From assembly GCF_963678635.1 (NCBI RefSeq), contig NC_087067.1, positions 29,562,403-29,626,402 on the forward strand: DNA of 64,000 nt, given 5' to 3'. Within the stretch, counting starts at the first letter, position 1, and each line of letters starts with the position of its first letter. Below the pieces are notes generated by a model, which was not told where the DNA came from, did no database searches, and saw only the letters and a program-made list of their open reading frames with translations. Below are positions 25,626 through 38,500 of this stretch, one piece after another. The position numbers were made by a program, and so were the translations under genes. This stretch comes from Symsagittifera roscoffensis (Eukaryota > Xenacoelomorpha > Acoela > Convolutidae).

Positions 25626-28600
25626 TTTTCTTTCAAAACTAAAGCTAGCAAAGCTACTGAAACGCAGCTACTAAAAACACACAAACAAGAGCTTCGCTCA
25701 ACAAAACTATTCAGTCTGGATTGTGGGGAAGTATAAGAAACGGACTACGCTTAGACTGGGCTAATAAATTCTCAAAGATCCTCTACGTATTACATAAGCC
25801 AAAGTTATCTAATTGTCTATTTTAAACTGTCAAAATATTGCCCTGAAATAATGGATTAAGTTTTGGCCTTCGAAAATGTTTTCAAAAAACAGTTTTTAAA
25901 AAGTCTGAGTGAGCAAAATATTAACATTTTTTCGCAAATTTATGAGAAGTGAATTAGAAAAAAGCGATAGTTCAAAAAAAGTAAGTCGGAAAAATTCAAA
26001 TTTGTTTTTTTTTCAGAGACCAAGAAATCGGTTTCACTGTTACAAATTACAAATAATGACAGTGATTGTGGCAGATTTTTAAAAACGAAGATGTTTTCAA
26101 AAAAAGACGACGTTTCATTCTGTCACTCTGAATGGAAATTATTTACAACTAAAAAATATGCCAGTAAGAATGATATAATGTCCAATAAAAAAACAAACTA
26201 AAAGAAGCTGCCCAAACTAGCTCCAAAAACATTGGACTTAGAATAGTTATTTATTTGCACACAAAAATATCAAAAGAAAAAAAGAAAGATTATGAAACAA
26301 AATGAAACAAACCAGATGAGGTGCATAAGTTAAAAAAAAATGCAGTAAAAAACATCCCGCAAAATTTCATTCCCGTTTGACACGAAAAAATTTACGACTA
26401 AAAAATGAGACTGGACAGAAACTGAGCAAGTTTTTTGCTAGTACATGCTTGGGCAATTTAAACATCTAAATTGCAGGAGCAAAAAAATCATCAAAGTTTA
26501 AAAGTTCTAGTTTATATACACTTTCAGGTGAATTTAAAGTTTTATAATGTGCGTTATCTTTAAAACACACACATTTTTTTACCAATCGAGTTTTATAGGC
26601 AGCTTGTTCAACAAATTTAGTCAGAATCATCATTTGTATGTCTTTTCAATTAAACAGAGGTAAGAAATTTTGTTCTTGTTAAAAAAGTTCCCTTATCTGT
26701 TTTGAAAAAAAAAACTTACTGCGGCTTTAATTATTTACTGTAAAAAGAAGGAAAATCAACAAAATAACCTAAACAGTCAAGAACAATAGATCTTAAAACA
26801 AAGACAAACTCCATCGCTGAAGTTTTTGCGAAAAACATTAAACTTTTACCTCAAAGCTTGACAAAGATCATTGAATTGATGAGGTAGAAAACTGAAAATT
26901 TCAAATGAATAGAAAAACTGCATTAGCAAATGCCTGTAGTTTTTTTAAAAGTTTAAGTCACAATTGTATGCATTTAAATATATAGTGTTATCAAACATAT
27001 ATTTTTTTGAATGTTGGATTTCATAGTGAAAAAGTTTTCTTGCTGAAAATAGTGAAGTTTTGCAACAACTAAAAAAATTACGAACTACTTTTAACCACGA
27101 CTCCTCGTTTAGAATTTGAGAGTTTGTAGTTAAAAACTGTTTCACTCAAACTTTTTTCCGGAACTTTTGTGATACGATTTTTTATTATACTTTCTTAATA
27201 CTTTTTCATAGATTTCAAGCAGAAAGGGCTAAAATAGCTTTTTCTGGTGTAAAACCATCTTGTTCAAAATAAGTAAACAACAACTTTAAAATGCTAAAAG
27301 AAGAACCCATCTATAATGCTAATAATAAGCTAAATATTCTGTGAAAAAACTTATATCATTGTTTTCTTGTATCTTTTTCGTCGAAAATTTTTTCAAAATT
27401 TGCATCCCGAAGTTTGCATATTTAAGGTAACTTCAGAGCACTTGAGAAATTTTGCTGGGATTATTGAGATTTCTCATAACCAATTTTTATACTTGAAAAA
27501 AAATCTATTTCAATTTTTAGTTTTTTTTTTTCACAGAATGCGTTGTTTTGTTGTAAAAGCAAAATCTTGAAAAACAACAAACTTTCAACTGTTTGTATTG
27601 ATGATATATTTTCCATAAATTACATGCTGTTGAGGTTTTTAAGATAGGTTGTGAGATTAGTCCGAAAAGTTTCTTTCCCACAGAGCACTTTTTGTCCCAA
27701 TATATAATTTATATATCATGCAATGTAATTTCAACGTGATAAGCGCGTTCTACTTGTTTTTCAATTTTAAATTAGTTCTAGTTTCATAAATCTATTTTAA
27801 TATAAAAATTTAATGTTAAATCAATGCTTTCTGACAGCAATTTTTTGATGCTAAAGTTAGCCCAATTATTGTGATCCTAGAAAAAAAAAGCACAACAAAA
27901 ATTTCAGTTTTTGTCTTTTTGAATTTATTTTCAAAACTTGCCAATGGTCAAAGTTTTTTAAATTTCATGATTAGCTGTATAGCCATTTGTGACCCGATGA
28001 CTAAACTCACAAGCCAAATTTATTTTTAGCTGAGTTTTTCTTTACAAAAAAAAAAACGTTTTTGAGCCTTGGGAGATGAAGTAAGATTTTTAGTACTGTT
28101 GCATAAAGTTCGTTTTTGGTTGACTTGTAATCTAGCAAATCAGAATATGTCGTGTTGCACCGTCCGTGACTGATTGTCAATTACACTTTAATTAACAGTG
28201 AGTTAAGCAAAAACTCAAGCAAAATGTGTTTCAAAAAGAATGCTGCTAATTTGAAGTTCAACTTTTCTCTCACTTTCCGTGTTTTAAAAATGTATTTGAA
28301 AATTGAAAAACAAATCAAAAGATGCACGTGCTCAATTCTAAACATCCAATGGAATTGAACTGCAAAAAAAATTGATTTCTTGTAACTCCTTTTTTGTATT
28401 CTTTGCCCTTTTTTAGGGAAGACGAGCGAAAAATTGAGAGAAAAAAAATAATAAGTTGATAGCACTCACGTAAATTTTTATGTACTTGTGGTTATTATGC
28501 TTGGATCAGTTTGGTCACAGACAAACACACAGACAAAAACACACAAATTTTGTTTTCCTCTTATATGTATAGTTTTCATATTGTACAAAATCAGATAATT

Positions 28601-29504
28601 TTCTAGGTTAGATTGTTTTGGTGGTTTCCAGACTTTGAAAAATAGTGTTTCGAGCACAAATGAGTTTTAAACTTACTGGAAATTTCCCATATTAGTTTTT
28701 GCTTAAGTTTTTCCTACTTATTTCAGAAAAAGTTCTTTGATTTCTCAAAAAAATTTCAAAAAAACGTCACGTATATCTCCAAAAATTTTAGAACACAAAC
28801 AGAATTTTCAATTGATTCTTTCTAAATCTTTTTCATTCACAAATATGTTTACTGAGATGTTTACGGGCGGCATTGAGATGGGCCTGGTTTTTCCCTCTTA
28901 GAACAGTTTTTGTTCCAATACAAAGTCTGTGTATCATGCTATCTAATTTCGGACATAGGTTTGAGCTACTTCTTAGTTCAACTTCTGTTTACTTCAAGTT
29001 CAAGTTTTTTGTAATCATAAGTTAGTGTTTTTCGAGGTTAATATTGAGATCTAGCAATTCTAATGAGACGTGAGGTCTGTCTTCTTGGATAAATTGCTAC
29101 TTGCAATGTAGAGTTTAATGGGATACATTATGAATGGTTAGAAATTTTCATGGACATTTTGGGTTGGGTTGGTCTTTTATTGAGAAATTTGGTGGATAAG
29201 AAAACAAAACTAAAAGACTGAGCGTTTGGTAGGCGATTAGGTCACATTCATGACCCGTCTGTGCTCATCAGTTCAACCTATACTGCTTAAATTAAGCGTA
29301 GAACGCATCAACTAGAACACTTCCTTGCGTGGTATCACGAAGGTTGGTTTGAGCTTCATGAAATAAGGTAAATTAGTGGCATTTCTTTTTACCGCTTTTT
29401 GAAATTTCAAGGCAATTCAGACAAAGTTGAAGTTTGATTAAGTAAGGTAAAAAAACTAAATATGGCAAACTTTATTTCTCATCACCAATGTGTTCTAAGC
29501 ATGT

Positions 29505-32500
29505 TTATTGTCTTCTCTCAAAAGGGAATAAATCTTTTCGATATTGACTCATATCAGAGTCATCGAAAACCCACTGTTGGCTAACATCTGTCAAATTACA
29601 ATTTTTCAAATAAATCAAAGCACCGTCAGTAGCCAAACATTGATTGATTCTTTTCTGTTCTATAGTCCGAGTTTTTAATTCATATTTCCAAAACTGGTTG
29701 CCTCCCATTTTGTGACAAAAGTCGAACGTCGGAATCGGTTTGCGATCGTGCTTCGAGATACTGCCGACGTCTAGACACGCCTGAGAGTCTTTGTCGAATA
29801 TGAACTCCTTTCGCCATGTGAGTGAAATTGAAGGCGCACCTTCGCATTTGGAGAGCATTAATTTCTTATCATATCTGTTAATGCACTTCATCATGTGCTC
29901 CTGTGAGCGTGCTCGACCGTGAGCATGGGAACGAGGCTCGACAGCAGGATAATAAGTGGGTTGGTTGAAATTGATATTTTTCATGAACCAGTCAAAAGAA
30001 TGGCACTGCAGTTTTTGTCTGATTTCAAATCTCTGCTCGATTCCTGAAACAAATTGTCAGAATTCAATCCGAAAACAATTCAGCCAGAATTAAAAAAAAA
30101 TTAGTAGTCTCAGTTGAATGTTTTTTAATCAAATCCAACATATTTAAAATTCTTTCATATTGTTTTTCTTTACATTAAGATTTTAAAAGTTTTTCTAAGC
30201 AGTTAATGTTTTTAATTCACATATTTTAAGAGCATCAAAAATACTTAGGTAAAATGATTTTAAGAAGTTCTAACCGGTCATGAGTCTGGCGAATCTCCTG
30301 TCCGGTTTCCTGTAGAAGAAGAACTCCTTGTACTCGTCCATCCACACATTGGCCACTCTGGGCATGTTGCTCATGCTCCTCTCAATTGCCGCTCGGGGGG
30401 AGTAAGGAACATTCATTGAGCCCCTGTGCACTCTCGCCACCCGACTACAGGGCGTCTCTATCACTTCACCCCCACACATCCATGTCTAAGAAGTAAGAAC
30501 ATGGTAAGAATTGAGGATCAAATATGACATTAGGAGAGTGAGAGCAGAAGAGTATAGTCCAAATAACACCACCTGGACATAGCAGGCATGCGAATCAGTG
30601 GCGGATTTAGAGATCAGGGATTTGACCCTCGCACTCACTAAAAGGTCCACCCCTTGGATACTATTGTACGAAATCCATTTAAGCTGACCAACCCTTACAA
30701 TTTTTGAAAGGCGCCGTGGTGTTAAGAACTAATGTATATTAATTTTGAGGGGGATTGCGACCCCAAAAACACGATCTTTTGGTCAAAACCGATCTTTTGG
30801 TCAAAAGGTGCCTAAAAGTGGCACAAACAGTAGTATTGTAATCCGCCGTGTGTCCTTAGGGGGGGGGTCTTTTCGACGGTAGGGGTCTTTGGGCTCCTAC
30901 CAAAAGTAGGGTCCAAAAGGACCCATCTTTTTTAAAGACCCCAAAGTACCCTGCCCGAAATAAAAAGACCCCTCTCTAAGGACACCCGACAGACAAAATA
31001 CTTTGGTATTTATTTTCGCGCGGTGGTTAAATTTAATCCCTTCCAAACTTTCCCACTGTTCAACTAAATAAATTTGAGACCCCATTAAAAAACTGACCTG
31101 CTTGAGAAGGAGGAAGGACGTGACAAATAATAAGAGGGTAAGAAGGTAAAGAGGACTTGATAAATAATAGATAAAGTAACATATAAAAAAAAAGAAAAAA
31201 TAAAATAAAAACGGAATGTTAACAAGAGTACGGATAGGAGAGCAGAGGAAGGGTTTACGGCCACATCCGCATGTCGTCTTCGGGATCCGACCAAGGGACA
31301 TGAAGAATACTGACTAGACGCTCCATTTGAAATTTGAAGCGCCACTCAGTACTCTCGAATCCCGCACCCAGAGACTCGCACAGCCAGAAATTTTTCATGC
31401 TCCCCACATCAACACACACATATTCAAATATGCCCTCCTTTTTCTCAAATGCAACCTCAATGTAATGCAGCTTAAAATTCGCTGCAGTGGTGGCCGGGGT
31501 AAACTCTACGGTCACACCAAAGATATTTTTGCCTTCGTGAGTTTCAGGTCCCACATAAGGCAAATCAATGGGTGACTCGTGGAGACCACCAAGGGGAATA
31601 TCCATCTAAACACATGAAAATAGGTTGAAATCATTAGTTAGAAATAGGAGTGAGTAAGTGGTATCTAGAAGGTTACTTTCATTTCCACTGGCTTGAAATT
31701 CAGCAGGTCGGAGAAGTGCTGGAAAAATTTTAAAAAATGAAATTGGAAAAACGTAGAGTTACTTCAAAAGACTTGGAAATTATTCATGAAATTTTTATTA
31801 CTTTGAAAAAAACCTATCCGGAAAACACCAACCGCCGAAATTATTTCCTAGCTGCATGTTCACTGTTCTTCTTCTCAACTACTAATGATATAAATTACGA
31901 TGTTGCTATCAAGTTGAGACCCTATGGGGGTCTGATCGGTATAGACAATTCTTCTTTGGATAAATATTTAAATGATTCGAAAATTTTACGAATGCATGCT
32001 ATTTTACACGATGCCGCCGGTTTTGTCCGCGAAATTTATAACACTGGTCCCACATACTGCTATGTTTTACCATGGAAATGCAACAGTAGTTTGATTGGTC
32101 ACTTGAGTGGAATTACGTTTTGTTTGTATATCAAACTGAAAAAACCGAAACTCTACCATTTATTAGAATGCTGAAGGAAAAATCAGTTGTGGTGGATTTT
32201 GAGGGATTTCGACACCAGAAAAACACATTTATAGTAAAAGAATTAGCTATAACAACTTCCGACTACAGTGATTCCCTAGTTTTTCTACCTCCAGTTAATT
32301 TCAATTCCCTTCCAAAATCTGAACAAAAAGCCTACAACTGGCTGACAAATTATTTGCACGGACTTCATTGGGATAGCGGTGATTATTTATACCTGAATTT
32401 GAACCAAATCATTCAAAGTTTTGTCTTAAGAAACCCCAATGCTGTATTCTACGCCAAAGGAAAAGAAAAAGCTGATTTTTTATCCAAATACTTAGACCGT

Positions 32501-35500
32501 AAAGTTGTGAATCTTGACGATTTGGGCTGTCCACGAGTCGAACAATTATATTTCAAGAATTTTGTGAATTGTAACAAACACCTACCGCACCATAACTCTA
32601 AAAATCATTGTGCATTAAAAAATTCGAAAGCGTTCTTTGATTGGTTGAAAAATGAGTGTCAACAACGAGCGTCAGGGGAAAGTGGAGACATACATATCTC
32701 CAAATTCAGTTCTTTGTGCTTGGATGACACCAGAAAGTAACATAAAGATTTCATTGACCAGGATTGAACGCATTGATTGTAGAGGCCAAGTAGTTCAACG
32801 AAAAGAACAAGTTACACTTTCTGAAGAAGAGTTGTGCACTTTGAGGAGGTTCTTCCCCGTGATTGACCAATTCATCTACTTTCAACGATTCAAATACATC
32901 AGTAATGTTACCCAGCAAGCGCGGTCTTTGTCTTCCCAAGCTAGTCTTAGTGCCCAAACGTCAACCAGGAGTTCAAATGGATCTAACCAGCAGTGAACTA
33001 CCCAATGAGATTCAAAAAATAATAAGAGAAGATTCTGTGAAGAAAATTGTGTATCATGCCAAAACTGATCATGTCCCAGCCAATTATGTTTTGGAAATGC
33101 ATTATGATTTTGATGATGATAATAAACCGAGTGTCTATACAGGTTATACACGATATGAAATTTATTACTGTTCAGATGCTTAATTAATTTTTTTTATATA
33201 TGATATATATTTTTCATTCTGCAAGTTCGAGAGTGAGGGAAAGCGGTAGGGAAATTGAAATGAATGACACAGTAGTTGACGAGACTGATGGAACTATAGT
33301 TACCGATTTTGTGTATGACGAAAATCATATGGAGAAAAAATCATGGAAATTTTGCAATAACGTGAATGTACGACGGTCTGAAGTAGTTTTCATGTCACAA
33401 ATGGTGTTAATTCTGATTTTATTGGCTTTTTGTATTTTTAAACTTTCATTAACGCAGTTAACTTGTGAAGAAACCTCAGTTTGGTTTTCAATTTTATCGG
33501 GTTTAGTTGGTTATGTATTACCAAATCCAAGAATATGAATAAAGTTATTGATACATCTACGAGACTTTTTTTAGCCATCGTGGGCCCCTCGGGTTCTGAA
33601 AAAACAGAGCTGATATTCAAATTGTTGAAAGGAAAAACATTTTATCCCAAATTTCAAAGAGCCTTATACTTTTACAAAGAGATTCATCCTCTTTATAGTG
33701 AAAAATCCAATACCCACAGCATTGATCTAACTTTCATAAAATTCAATGGCTTTGACAGTTTGCGAAACCTTGAAAACATTCTTCTAGTTTTTGATGATTC
33801 ATGCGAAGAAATCTGTAACGATAAAGACTTTGTCAAACTTGCAACAGCAGGAAGACACCGAGGACTAGATGTAATATATGTTAAACATAATTTGTTCCAA
33901 CAAAGCAGATGGTCTCGAACAATTGATTTAAACACATCACACATCATTCTGTTCAAATCACCTCGTGATATTCAGCAACTTGATCATCTTGGAAGACAAT
34001 TGAACAACACTAAATTTTTGAGACACTGTTATCAGCTCGCTACAAAAGACACATACGGTCATCTTTTAATCGACTTGGATCCGCGTACATCCGATTGTTT
34101 GAGATATTGTTCAAACATTACACCACCTGGTCCCTCAATTTTTTACTTACCAATAAATCAGGCAGAGGTTACACCTCTCACAAATGAACGCGAAAAAATT
34201 ATCTATTCTGCAGAACATGGTAATATTGAATCCCAGCCAGCTCCGAAGCTTCATTAGAAAAACAACAAATCCTCAAGTTATTTCAGTTATATGTGAATGT
34301 TTGCTCAATGTAGTCAATGGCAATGTATCTGTTAATATTCCAAACATTGAAAATTTCGAAAAGGCATACAAACTTTTAATCAGCCGAAAAACAAAACTTG
34401 AACGAAAACGAGCAATTATTCTAACGAAACAAGGTTTCAACTTGATCAGACTGATACTTTACTTCTGCAACAGATACTTACCATCAGCATAAAACATGGC
34501 AGCAGAAGAGTTTGTTTTAATTCCAAAACATACATATATCCGTGAGCAACCGCATGCATCACAAGTGCTGTTTAACAGTTCAATTAAACACAAAAAGCCC
34601 CAGTTATCTTACTTGAACCGCATGAGACCTCTAATACCCACGAAGCATAACTCAGTATCGACTGAAACTCTTCCACTACCCCTTCCCCCAACACCTCCCT
34701 CAACGCCTATTGTTGACCCTGGGGAACAATCAACAGGACTTCTTACAGAAGATGAGACTAATCAATATCAGGAAGGTGGGGAGGAAGAGGAGAAGCGGAT
34801 TGTGGATGAGAAGGAGCGAAAGGATAATAAAATAAACTATGAACGCATTCTATTACAATTGCAAATAATGGAGGATAAAAAATTCACGAGAGCTAAAAAT
34901 ATCCTGGAGGTTATCAAAAGCTCAACTCGAGTCTCAATAAACGCCATGGATGAAACAATTTATGTTGACAATGTACCAACCGGTCTCAAAGCAGCATCAT
35001 TTTTGTATGATATACAACAGCAAACTAAAATACTACACAACCCTGCTTACATAATGATTTTATCCGCTCTCGAACTTACCGAAGAGTCTGTTAATAACAA
35101 GTATGCCAAACACGCGGTTCAGTCAAAGATTAAAGAACAGGCCCAACGAAAAACCAAAAGTCCAACCAAATCTCCGTCAACCTCGGGCAAAACAAAAACC
35201 CTCGACAGTAGTAAGCCATCATCAAGTTCAAAACAAACCAAACGACTCAAAACAAGAAAGAAAGCCACCACGGAAAGAGTCAAAGAAAGAGAGAAAGACG
35301 AAGACGACAGTGAATCGTACGGTACGCCCTATAACGATTCAGATTCTTCAACGTCAGAAAAGACGGAGACAAAAAGTAAAAGATGGGAAACCTACACCAA
35401 CTGAGGAAAAACTTTTGAAAAAGAGTTACACAGATAAAGGTCCAGCATTGTTCGGTAGTGTTAAAACTTTGAAGGCTACAACGGTCATACCAAGACGAAA

Positions 35501-38500
35501 AGTTAAACATTTTTTACATACAGAACCATCTTATACAAAATACCGAACAGTTCGCCGCAAAATAGCTCGGCTTAAAGTGATAGTTTATGACATAAACGAA
35601 ATATGGTCAATCGATTTGGCATATGTTGATAAACTAGCAAAATACAACAAAGATATCAAATATCTTTTAGTTGCAGTAGATTGCATGTCCCGTTATCTTC
35701 GCGTGCAGCCACTGAAATCAAAGTATGCCACAACAACTGCAGAAGCGTTCAATCAAATGATAAAGACAGAGAAACCGAAAAAAGTCTGGGTAGATAAAGG
35801 CACCGAGTTCAAGGGGTCATTCAAAACTTTATGTGAGAAAAAGGGTATCAAGACATATACAACAGAGAGTGAAAAGAAGTCCGCTTTCGCCGAGAGGAAC
35901 ATCCGATCACTAAAAAGTTTGATTTATAAGTATTTGGAGGACAAATGGACCTACTCTTACATCGATAAGCTTCAAGACTTTGTCAACACAATAAATTCGA
36001 GAACAAACCGCGTCATCAAATTAGCCCCCAATAAAGTGACAAAAAAGGATGTTCCACGTCTAATTTCATTAAGAGCGGAACAATCATTGAAACTGGTTCG
36101 CCGACCAAAGCTCTACGTTGGCGATTTTGTGAGAATAGCAAAAATTGACATCCCTTTTCGAAAAGGTTATAAACAATCCTTCACTGACGAAGTTTTTGAA
36201 ATATTTGACATACCAACAAGGAACCCACCGACTTATAATCTTATCGACGCTGATAGAGAACCAATAGAGGGTAAATTTTAAGAGCCCGAACTAATCAGAG
36301 TATTGGAAAAGGAAGGGTCAAGCTAAACAATGTCTAGCAACTTTGGAGGTGACAAAGACTCCTTTAGTATTACATTGGTGTCATCAGCCTCAATGAATAT
36401 CTTCATTGACAACTCACTAGCGAGTTTTAAAAACCTGCTGAGTGAAGATATCGATCTGCAAGGCGAATGGAGAGTTGCATTGTCAGAAATAACGTTTCCC
36501 ACTCATTTTAACAATGTAACAGATACTAAAATAGTGTACTATAAAAAAGACAAAGTTAGAGCAAGTCTTAAAGTGGCAAAAGATAAAATATCTAGACCAT
36601 ATGATGGAGAGAAAACTGAAAAAACAAAGGGTGAATATGGCGAAATCGAGAAATTATTCAACGAAATCAATCGGAAGGTTGATCTTGATAATTTCACTTA
36701 TAGCATCGACCCCATTACCAAACATCTTTCAATTTGGATGCATTATTGGGAAGGCATTACCTTTGAGAGCCCACAAATTCCTAGTATTTTGGGTTTCAAA
36801 GGTATAAGAGATGGAACGGGCTACCATATCGGCTATAAAGAATCCAGTCATATCCATAGCACTCTCACATCGCAAAACTTCATTTCCGACTACCCTGTCG
36901 ATATCTCTGCTGGAACCCAAATGATGTTTATCTACTTGGATATAATCCATTATCAGATTGTGGGTGACACCAAAGCACCGTTGCTCAGAGTCATTGATAC
37001 TAATCGACGAGTGAAAAACGGTTACGTGTGCAGCATTGAACCAAATCATCGCAAAGTTTTCAGCAACTTAGATTATAAAAAACTCCTCGTGAATAACATC
37101 CAGAGCATTGCAGTAAACCTACGAACAGAAACCGGTAGACTTGTACCATTTGCGAGAGGAGGAGGAAAAGTTGTTTTGACTTTAAAATTTCAAAAGTTTT
37201 CTGATTAAGATTATGGAGGCATACTATCATAATCAAGCGACCATGCCTCACTTCTCAGGACATTACAGACAGCGGGGTAGTGGCTTCGGTGCTCTGGCTA
37301 TGGGTATTGGACGAGTAGCACTTCCGTTAGCTCGGAAATTTATAGTACCAGCAGCAAAACGTATTGGAAAAGAATTACTTGTTCAAGCAGCACCCGAATT
37401 AATAGACATAGCAACCAGGAAGAAAACGCCCAAACAAGCCTTGAAAAACACAGTAAAAAACACAATCAAAAAACAAGTTGGAGCTGGACGCAGTAAATCC
37501 CATATGAGCAGAAAACGGAAGAGAGCAACAACAACAACAACAACAAGAAAAAGAAAAACAAAAGCTGTCATTCCACAAAAACGAACCCCACTGAGAAGTC
37601 GGTCCAACTTTTTCACCAAAGTACGAAATGATTTCTAATTTATTGCCAACTGAAGCAACTCACAGCTCATTAGATTTATTTGAAAAGCCTCCTCTACTCG
37701 TTACATTTGAAAATGCGTTCACTCAAAAAATTGGTCCATCTTATTCACCTGATGGTCCTATGCTCGAATTTGAAGTTTTAGGAGATAGAAACAACTTTAT
37801 CGATCTTCAACGAACTCGCTTGGAGATTGTAGCACTCGTTGTTCAAAATAATGGTAATGTACTGCGAACTCATGCTACAGAGGCAGCACAACGAGACACC
37901 CCATATTTGGTTAACAATCCACTTTCATCTTTATTTTCCGAATGCACAATGTCCTTGAATGGAGAAAAAATTTCAACAACCAATGCCAATTTTGCCCATA
38001 AGAGTTTCATTGAGACCGAATTTTCACATGGTAATGATGCAAAGAAAACATGGCTTGCTTGTCAAGGTTATTATTATGAAGATAATCCATCAGGTATTGA
38101 TGGTGCTAATGGGCGAGCTGAAGATGTCGCTGAACGTAAACGAATCGTAGCTGCATCAACTGAGTTCCGTTTATTTGGTAAAATTGCTTGTGATTTTTTA
38201 TCATGTGACAAACATCTTATCAGCGGTGTTACAATAAGACTTTCTCTGAGACGATCTCCTAATGACTTTGTTATCATGTCTGAGCATAGAGATAAACATT
38301 ACCGTGTTGAAATCACAGAGGCTAACCTATATGTGCGCAAAATGACAGTAACCGATTTTGTGCTATCGTCGATAGAAAAAACTCTGTTGAAAACACCCGC
38401 AATATACAATTATATTGAAGTTTTACCGATAACTTTTTTGGCCACAACTGGTGTGCAAAGCTGGCGACAAGAAGACGTTTTTGCCAAAGAGCCAGTTCGT

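Larger units (their letters stand above)
19266..29504. other. 10-kb gene-free stretch between HMBOX1 and GALNT genes
   Basis: Upstream flank of HMBOX1 and downstream flank of the GalNAc-transferase. I see no exon with credible splice sites and a recognisable motif; all frames are under 100 codons and AT-rich. It contains repeats listed separately (20775-21110, 21446-21571, 21865-22070, 25110-25625) and two diverged related segments near 27590-27740 and 28820-28960. A regulatory role is possible, but nothing points to specific sites. Confidence 0.55.

Noticed and set aside
30897-31301. 134-codon minus-strand frame running into the left terminal repeat
   Set aside because: Its sequence is a shadow of the terminal repeat and a low-complexity AT stretch; the overlapping spliced frame ending at 31255 explains the coding-like part.
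32863-32976. Longer N-terminus for the small Polinton frame ending at 33183
   Set aside because: It would overlap the PC4-like frame almost completely; the ATG at 32977 gives the usual short overlap.
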